The position numbers were made by a program, and so were the translations under genes. A model generated the notes under the pieces. That model had not been told where the DNA came from and made no database searches. It saw only the letters and a list, made by a program, of their open reading frames with translations. From Dissophora ornata (Eukaryota; Mortierellomycota; Mortierellomycetes; Mortierellales; Mortierellaceae), in NCBI GenBank assembly GCA_025201705.1, contig MU617422.1, forward strand, positions 1 to 13,532: DNA of 13,532 bases, given 5' to 3'. Of this stretch, positions 8,278 through 13,532 are shown piece after piece (position 1 is the stretch's first letter; every line of letters begins with the position of its first letter).

Positions 8278-8455
8278 TTCGTGTTATGTTCTGTCTGATG
8301 TTGTAAAGCGTTGAATCCTGCCCGTGTGATGTGTCTGCACTGCAGCAAAGTTGAATCTATCAGTCCGGGAGGGTGGATTGGAATGGCAAGGAGGAGAATT
8401 GCGGTTGCGTGAAATGAGGAAGACGATTGCTCTGCATCCATAGCAACAACTGAGG

Positions 8456-8467
8456 TATATTTTTATC
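8456..8467 (-). promoter_or_regulatory. TATA-like element of the GH8 gene
   Basis: The minus strand reads ATAAAAATATAC, about 180 bp upstream of the chosen ATG at 8277. Transcription would then begin near 8430, leaving the upstream ATG at 8441 outside or at the very edge of the transcript. This supports the start at 8277. Confidence 0.4.
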
Positions 8468-8469
8468 AT

Positions 8470-10000
8470 TCCCACATTCTCTAAATGACGAAACGACAGC
8501 CGCGAGTGTGGGCGTATGATTTGCGCCTTTTTTCTTATGCTCTCACGCTCCGCGTCCGTAGCCGGGGAAGGGGACTTGTATTGCCGATCCGACACAGGGA
8601 GACGGAAGAATGATTTTCACTGAGCGCGGGCGGGCATGCTGTGCGATGCTTCCTGCCCATCCTGCCGCGCCTTCTGTGTTGAGCCGCGTAGAGAGCGAAA
8701 CTCCATCTTCTTGCATTTCTGTGTTTGTGCCCTTGTGAGTTGGACTTCAAGAAAAATAAGAGCAAAAGAACTGTTCTGCTGAGTGCAGCATTCTATCTTT
8801 TAGACATTTGTTCCTGGCATACAATCTGTCTCTCCCGCGCATATGCATCAACTTTTCCGCTATCTTCCAGAAACATACCTTGGCCCATGGGGTTATGTGT
8901 GTATGTTGAATGGAGGTGTAGCACGACTTCTAGGAGGATGGCGTCGTGAAGGTTGATCCTGGGATGGCTCCCCCGAAAGGACAATAGGGCACTGCCACCA
9001 GCATCGCTTTTTCTTCCCCAAGTGGCGTGCAGGTGGCGGATGTATTTCAGGCTTTGCGAGGGGTATCCTTTAGCGCGAAAACGCAGCACCCTAGCCTGGT
9101 GTCGCCATTCAGTACACCATGCACGGGATGCATGTAACCCACTGGTTACAGTCTCCTTTTTGATCAATGGAGTAAATAGATTATTGTGTTCGCAGCGACC
9201 ATCGAGGTACAGGTGATGCAAAACAATACAAACTCTTTCATTCAAGGACATTCAGCACATGTCCCCATTTCCTTTCCCTCCCCTGTGCACCAGGCTTCGC
9301 AGGAATGAGACAGAGCAGGGAGAAGGTGACAAAGGAGAAGAGGATAAAAGATGTAAAGGAAGGAGATAAAAGCAACAGCCAGTCAGCTGCAGGCGGAGGA
9401 TAGGGGTGGCAATGCACAATTTCTATTTTAGAACGCCCGAGCGGTTTAAAAATAAAAAACATTCACCATTGACATCGCATGGTCGGTCATGGCAACACAA
9501 AGTGTCAGGCATGCTGACGCCGCCTATCTAAACCACTCCCAACGGGAGAGAGAGGCCCGCATCGCCCTAAAAATGACAGATATGCATTTCCTTTACAAGC
9601 ACAGGTCCAAATCGTACAGCTTTTATGGAGCCAGCTTAGTATTGTACAGACATCTTATTTTATTATACTGCGTACCATGGCGCTTGCTCGCTGCGTTGCC
9701 CTCATTTTTTTTATTTCCGGGTGGCTGGCTGGATGGCCAGGTGTTTGAGAGGGAAGAGATGTCACTAGACAAACACCCTAGAACATAGCCATCAGTGATT
9801 TATGTTGGCGCCTCCAAGTTGTCTCTTTGGTCCTTTATTTAGGTCTTCTGTATCGCGGTATGCATCATCCAACATTGCCCAATCGGAAGGTCGTTCTAGG
9901 CTAGGGGATCCTCTGACTGAATGACATTTTTATTGTTTTTGCTAACCAGCAGGGACAAGAACGGAACACAGGCAAGCACGACGCCAAAATGTATTTATGT
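8470..10000. other. Long region between divergent genes, no convincing gene
   Basis: Open frames exist but none shows a known domain, splice pattern or compositional support. The longest is minus 9251-8793 (152 codons, Cys/His/Arg-rich), and another is plus 9489-9788, which starts at a fair ATG (MATQSVRHADAAYLNHSQRE) but turns into hydrophobic low-complexity sequence. Both could be small genes or chance. It also holds an inverted repeat, TGTAACC/GGTTACA (9133-9139 and 9144-9150), purine-rich stretches near 9300-9380, and a TGCTAACCAGCAG motif near 9940 resembling the 3' end of an intron. It should contain the promoters of the GH8 gene (-) and the repeat-protein gene (+). Confidence 0.4.
9133..9150. 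repeat. Short dyad TGTAACC-N4-GGTTACA
   Basis: Perfect 7-bp arms with a 4-bp spacer (CACT). The size and symmetry fit a dimeric DNA-binding site, but there is no second copy nearby to support this. Confidence 0.35.
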
Positions 10001-10255
10001 ACAGGCATCGGCTGTCCTTTTCTTTCTTCTTACTTCCCTCTTCTCGTTTGTGTTTTTGTTCCTTACGACAGTTACGACGACGACAAGTTGCTATCACTCA
10101 CAATCCATCACACTGGCAGTATTTCGCGTCCTCACCCTTCTAATCAACCAGGCATCGATTGTGATCCAAGCATCTTTTGTAAATATTTCAGTCGTCCAGC
10201 GTCAAACCTCATTCGTTTCCAACCCTGTTCATTTGACAGTAACAGAAACCAAGCA

Positions 10256-11950
10256 ATGGCGCCCTCTCCCTGCTCCGTGGATCCCTTGGATTGCCTATCC
10301 GCACACCGCTCGTTCGCCAGGTCTCTCCACAAACGCGCACCTCTGCCCTCGGGCTCATCCGACAAGACCATCATCATCGTAGCAGCCACAGTGGGCTCAT
10401 TGCTTCTCGTCCTATCTCTCGCGCTCTTTTATTTCTGCATGCGTAAACGACGCGCCTCGCGGAGGATCGGCCAACTTCAGAGGTTCCTGCCTACATTCAT
10501 GGATCAAGAAAAAACTGAAACCTATTTCAAGCGGCAGAGCTCTTCTTCCACATTGGTGGGCCAGCCTCCCGCAAAGGAGGAGCTTTCGCTACCATCGAAC
10601 GCTCATCCCAGGACTCGATCTGCTCCAATCGCCTTTACAAAGGGTGTGACAGATCATAGGAACAGACAGGTCGAACGCGACGGATCCTTGGGCCAATTCC
10701 AGCAGATTTCTTTGACGTCTGAAGAGACAGTGCTCGAGAAAGAGGGATCGGATCTAAAGCGCTCCCCAACAAACGGATCTGGCCGTACCCGCTCTGCCAC
10801 AGTAACTGTAGTCCCTGCCCAAATCAAGAGCTCGCTGCACCGTAGTGTTAGTCTGAACAAGCACAGCCGACAGGGTCTTATCAACAGCCGTTCGGATCCC
10901 ATGGACGAAGAAGATACCGAGACGCAAGACCGCCTTGCAGACGCTGAGAGCCTCGTTGCCCCGAACCGGTTCTCGGCCCTCTTGGATTTCAGTCAGGGAA
11001 CCATCCTGAACCTCAATAGTCCTAGCAACAACAATAATCGATTCTCGGCTACTTCGATCGTCGAAGTCGACCCCGACTTTGATCCGTCACGGTTCTCAAC
11101 TGCCTCGGTCATGTTTGATGCAAAGAGGATCTCGCAAATATCGACTGCCTCGGACGACGAATCCATGTCGACAGGTTCCTCGGACGATATCCGAAACAAC
11201 GTCCCGGTTCACCAGCAGCAGCCTTCCTTTCATAGCCACCATAATTCGCCCTTGATCCGCAGCCGAGAAGTGAGTGCTGAGGTTCCGGTGCCTGTCGTCG
11301 CGTCGAGCCAGCCGTCGCACTATGGAGACAAGCAGGAGTTGGAGGATGATGACGATGTCCCGCCTCAGACATTTAATTATGCCGGATCACCAAGTTACCC
11401 AGCGCAACAGGTTTATCCTCCCATGCGCCAGAACAGCCCCATGCATCAGAACACTCCCATGCATCAGAACACCCCCATGCATCAGAACACCCCCATGCAT
11501 CAGAACACCCCCATGCATCAGAACACCTTCATGCATCAGAACACCCCCATGCATCAAAACAGCCTCATGCATCAGAACAACCCCATGCATCAGAACAACC
11601 CCATGCATCAGAACAACCCCATGCATCAGAACAGCCCCATGCATCAGAACAGCCCCATGCATCAGAATGGTCCCATGCATCATAACACCCCCATGCACCA
11701 GAACACTCCCATGTACCAGAACACTCCTATACACCAGAACAGCCCCATGTACCAGAACAGCCCCGTGGTGATGCCCATGCCCATGCCCATGGCGATGCCA
11801 ACGCCAACGCTGGCGCCGATGGGTATGCCTATGCCTATGCCTATGTCGAAATCCCCATCCCCTGGAATTCCTCCGCGTATCATGCTGTCTCAACCCCACG
11901 GCGGGCAGGAGATGAGTCTTTCGGCGGACGACAGAGAGATGGAGGATTAG
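10256..11950 (+). CDS. Single-span membrane protein with Met/His/Asn hexapeptide repeat tail
   Basis: Uncharacterised, 564 residues, no intron needed. Residues 1-37 are short, hold two Cys (CSVDPLDC) and a dibasic HKR that could be a Kex2-type site. Residues ~38-61 (TIIIVAATVGSLLLVLSLAL...) are one transmembrane helix, followed by CMRKRRASRR, so by the positive-inside rule the long C-terminal part is cytoplasmic. This resembles fungal single-span (SKG6/Axl2-type) proteins in layout only. The tail is disordered, rich in Ser/Arg/Asp, with three RFS(A/T) motifs (Ser240, 264, 281) and RTRSA motifs that look like basophilic kinase sites. Residues 389-502 are 19 tandem hexapeptides, then a Met-Pro-rich block (503-~540). 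Start chosen at 10256 for its GCAATGG context next to the helix. The frame stays open upstream to 9989, so a longer N-terminus cannot be excluded. Confidence 0.85.
   Translation: MAPSPCSVDPLDCLSAHRSFARSLHKRAPLPSGSSDKTIIIVAATVGSLLLVLSLALFYFCMRKRRASRRIGQLQRFLPTFMDQEKTETYFKRQSSSSTLVGQPPAKEELSLPSNAHPRTRSAPIAFTKGVTDHRNRQVERDGSLGQFQQISLTSEETVLEKEGSDLKRSPTNGSGRTRSATVTVVPAQIKSSLHRSVSLNKHSRQGLINSRSDPMDEEDTETQDRLADAESLVAPNRFSALLDFSQGTILNLNSPSNNNNRFSATSIVEVDPDFDPSRFSTASVMFDAKRISQISTASDDESMSTGSSDDIRNNVPVHQQQPSFHSHHNSPLIRSREVSAEVPVPVVASSQPSHYGDKQELEDDDDVPPQTFNYAGSPSYPAQQVYPPMRQNSPMHQNTPMHQNTPMHQNTPMHQNTPMHQNTFMHQNTPMHQNSLMHQNNPMHQNNPMHQNNPMHQNSPMHQNSPMHQNGPMHHNTPMHQNTPMYQNTPIHQNSPMYQNSPVVMPMPMPMAMPTPTLAPMGMPMPMPMSKSPSPGIPPRIMLSQPHGGQEMSLSADDREMED
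11420..11761 (+). repeat. Tandem 18-bp coding repeat, 19 units
   Basis: Exactly 342 bp, 19 units of 18 bp with the consensus CCCATGCATCAGAACACC, coding PMHQNT. Units 3-6 are identical in DNA, while the outer units vary (PMRQNS first; PMYQNT, PIHQNS and PMYQNS last). Position 6 alternates Thr, Ser, Asn and Gly. Variation is mostly in the last codon, with no frame change. Central identity with diverged edges is the pattern of recent slippage or unequal exchange within an older array. Because 18 is a multiple of three, the array is also open in other frames on both strands, which explains long overlapping shadow frames. Confidence 0.95.
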
Positions 11951-12059
11951 CATCCTTTCTAGGAGAAGATAATAAGCATGTAAAGATGTATATATGAGAA
12001 TATGTAGAGAGGCAAGGATGTGGAGTGAACAAAGCATTGTAAGCACTTGTAAATACGAA

Positions 12060-12065
12060 AATAAA
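12060..12065 (+). terminator. Poly(A) signal of the repeat-protein gene
   Basis: AATAAA about 110 nt after the TAG at 11948-11950. It lies only about 40 bp from the stop codon of the convergent methyltransferase gene. Confidence 0.6.
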
Positions 12066-12093
12066 TGGTATTAACAAATGAAAAATAGACAAG

Positions 12094-12099
12094 TTTATT
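12094..12099 (-). terminator. Poly(A) signal of the methyltransferase gene
   Basis: AATAAA on the minus strand starts 3 nt past the TGA at 12105-12103, giving a very short 3' UTR. With the opposite signal at 12060-12065, the two transcripts should end within or overlap the same ~50 bp. Confidence 0.5.
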
Positions 12100-12102
12100 T
12101 TA

Positions 12103-13340
12103 TCAGCCGCTCGTCCTTCGCGAGAGCTCGTACACCAACACGGTCCTGTTCCGATCCTCGACCGAATAGTTCTCTACATCTTCCTCCTTCAACAATGTGC
12201 TCTCTCGCCTCAATTCCTCAGCCGTCCGCGTCTCGCCCCACAGAGGCATCCTCCGAATCTCGATCAGCTTAGTCTGGAATCCGAATTCGTCCGACCGCGC
12301 TAGGGACATGAACCGTTGCACAGGGATATACCCCGTGTGTAGGCCGCAGCACACAAAGATCTTGCCTGTTGCGCTCAGAACAGAACAACATGATTCCAAC
12401 AATGCGACATGGCCCTCCGAGACCCAGAGCGTATCCGCCAGCAGGATCCAGTCATATCCTGGACCACCGCTGCTAGGGCTATTATCGAGTGCCTCTGATC
12501 CTAAGTTGCTGACAGCCGGAAGACAATCCATCATCTCTTGTACACTTTCGCCCCATGCATGTCCACGCACTGCACATTTCACTCTCTGCTCCACTGCATG
12601 CCTCCGCCCTTGATCTGTTACCGCGCTCGACGGAGATAGAAGATACCGGTACGCGGTTGTCTGGACGGATTCCTGACCCGCTATCCGCCTCGCTTCCTTG
12701 TCCTCTACGGATTCTACGAGATTCTCATACCAGTTACGCTCCAGGTTCTGGACAATGGCCGGATCTGGATAATCGGTGAGTGTGACAAAGTCCGCACCAC
12801 GCTTTACACACAGCAATCCTGGCAATGCGGCCCCAGCACCAAACTCGATCACTGCAGTTTTTACGGTTGTCAAGAGATAACATTTGAGACAGCGTCAGGA
12901 ATCCAGGAACCTTCTGAACTCATAGTAATTTGGGGGGGATTTCCATAACTAACGTTACCTCTGCATCCACGAACGTCAATAATACCGTCCGCAGCTTCAA
13001 TATACTCTGCCATGACGAGAGCAGCGTTCCAGACATAGTGCGACATCAACTTGACGGCACCGCCTCCGACATCAGCGAGATGCAACTGCAGCAGTCCCTG
13101 TCCATAGTCAAAGATCTGACCAGCCTCTCCATTCGCCACGGATGAATCTCCAAAAACCCCAATGCTCTGCTCAAATCCGTCGAGGAAATCACGTCCTCCT
13201 GATGCAGTTGTTGGTGCAGAAGACGAGGACGAGGACAAAGGGTTCTCTGACCCGTTACGTTTCTGAGCTCGCTCGAGCCGTGTGAGTTGGTCCCGCTCTT
13301 CCTGTTCAGGGGTCCGTGAGAATACTGACTTCTTTGCCAT
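12103..13340 (-). CDS. SAM-dependent methyltransferase, Methyltransf_16 group (nicotinamide N-methyltransferase/EFM7-like), two exons
   Basis: Exon 1 is 13340-12959, the 107-nt intron 12958-12852 runs AGAG/GTAACG...CTGCAG, and exon 2 is 12851-12103. The phase-1 join gives 376 residues. Splicing restores CRVIEFGAGAALPGLL, the SAM-binding motif I, at residues ~126-141. Other landmarks are LMSHYVWNAALVMAEYI just before it, TDYPDPAIVQN (post-I acidic loop), VRGHAWGE, YDWILLADTLW and FVCCGLHTGYIPVQRF. These are features of the fungal seven-beta-strand group annotated as nicotinamide N-methyltransferase-like, related to yeast EFM7, which methylates eEF1A. Substrate is not decidable here. The N-terminus (MAKKSVFSRTPEQEERDQ...) is charged, with a Ser-rich linker. 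A 60-residue, probably disordered insert lies between the post-I loop and YDW. The start at 13340 is the first ATG after a T27 tract on the sense strand. Confidence 0.82.
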
Positions 13341-13377
13341 TGACACAGAAAGAATGAAAGAAGAATGCGAAGGTTGG

Positions 13378-13404
13378 AAAAAAAAAAAAAAAAAAAAAAA
13401 AAAA
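13378..13404. repeat. A27 homopolymer (T27 on the methyltransferase sense strand)
   Basis: The longest homopolymer in the window, lying between the tRNA gene and the methyltransferase ATG (38 bp upstream of it). It is likely length-variable and could exclude nucleosomes, as poly(dA:dT) tracts do in fungal promoters. The exact length may be unreliable because of sequencing slippage. Confidence 0.9.
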
Positions 13405-13438
13405 CAAAGAGTAAACCCCCAATACACTCCACGGAGAC

Positions 13439-13442
13439 AAAA
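13439..13442 (-). terminator. RNA polymerase III terminator of the tRNA gene
   Basis: The minus strand reads TTTT starting 9 nt after the tRNA discriminator base. The T27 tract further down would act as a strong fail-safe stop. Confidence 0.6.
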
Positions 13443-13450
13443 GGATATCG

Positions 13451-13531
13451 CGTCAACTGCAGGGTTCGAACCTGCGCGGGAAATCCCATACACTTAGCAG
13501 GCATACGCCTTAACCACTCGGCCAAGTTGAC
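13451..13531 (-). tRNA. tRNA-Ser(GCT)
   Basis: An 81-nt class II tRNA on the minus strand. Acceptor arms GTCAACT and AGTTGAC pair perfectly, with discriminator G. The D arm is GCC/GGC. The anticodon stem (TATGC with GTGTA, two G-U pairs) encloses the 7-nt loop CTGCTAA, giving anticodon GCT for Ser codons AGC/AGT. A long variable arm (GGGA ... TCCC) is present, as required for Ser, and the T arm is GCAGG/CCTGC with loop TTCGAAC. The A box (TGGCCGAGTGG) and B box (GGTTCGAACCC) are intact. There is no intron and no encoded CCA. It is complete within one base of the window's right end and is 110 bp upstream of the methyltransferase ATG on the same strand. Confidence 0.95.
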
Positions 13532-13532
13532 A

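Noticed and set aside
8278..8441. Upstream ATG at 8441 (MDAEQSSSS..., with a hydrophobic stretch) as a GH8 signal peptide
   Set aside because: It is out of frame with exon 1, no good splice pair joins them, and the TATA-like element would put the transcript start at or after it.
8793..9251. 152-codon minus-strand frame as a gene
   Set aside because: No recognised domain, no supporting promoter or splice signals, and composition like the surrounding non-coding DNA; kept only as a note under the intergenic entry.
11387..12046. Long minus-strand frame (219 codons, MHGxVL repeats) and the plus-frame PCIRTP repeat frame at 11274-11771
   Set aside because: Both are shadows of the 18-bp tandem repeat, which is open in several frames because its period is a multiple of three. 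The plus frame at 10256-11950 has the start context, transmembrane helix and normal composition.
1..13532. CRISPR array, prophage, integron or biosynthetic cluster
   Set aside because: No regularly spaced direct repeats other than the coding hexapeptide array, and the genes are unrelated single eukaryotic genes on alternating strands.

Overview
The window reads as nuclear DNA of a filamentous fungus, most likely an early-diverging one (Mortierella-like Mucoromycota; this is inference). Reasons: intron-bearing genes with GT...AG introns of about 107-127 bp, TATA boxes at typical distances, AATAAA signals, many A/T homopolymer tracts, a class II eukaryotic tRNA with internal A and B boxes, and a fungal non-LTR retrotransposon remnant. 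Nothing bacterial (operons, Shine-Dalgarno sites, CRISPR) is visible.

Layout, left to right. 474-1880 (-): two-exon amino acid permease of the AAAP/Aa_trans family, with a TATA box at 2107-2114. 2116-3809: poorly resolved, with a weak splice-site-supported exon pair (2252-2646, -) and a possible small intron-rich gene (2860-3505, -) that has its own TATA box. 4133-4611: three GGGTTTTC units, then the 3' end of a LINE-type element keeping only the C-terminal zinc-knuckle region. 4617-5530: intergenic. 5639-6386 (+): two-exon gene for a small secreted protein with a clear promoter and poly(A) signal. 6818-8277 (-): four-exon glycoside hydrolase family 8 enzyme. 8470-10000: long region without a convincing gene. 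10256-11950 (+): single-span membrane protein with a long tail holding 19 tandem copies of a PMHQN(T/S/N) hexapeptide. 12103-13340 (-): two-exon SAM methyltransferase of the Methyltransf_16 (nicotinamide N-methyltransferase/EFM7-like) group. 13451-13531 (-): tRNA-Ser(GCT), only 110 bp upstream of the methyltransferase start.

The genes do not form an obvious pathway or cluster; this looks like ordinary gene-dense fungal chromosome. The items most worth following are the GH8 gene (a family mainly known from bacteria, here split by a 29-nt exon coding a conserved motif, with no visible signal peptide), the Met/His/Asn hexapeptide repeat protein, and the compact tRNA/methyltransferase arrangement with a 27-nt homopolymer between them. 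I did not find convincing evidence for a wholly new system. Splice sites were chosen by eye from consensus, reading frame and family motifs.
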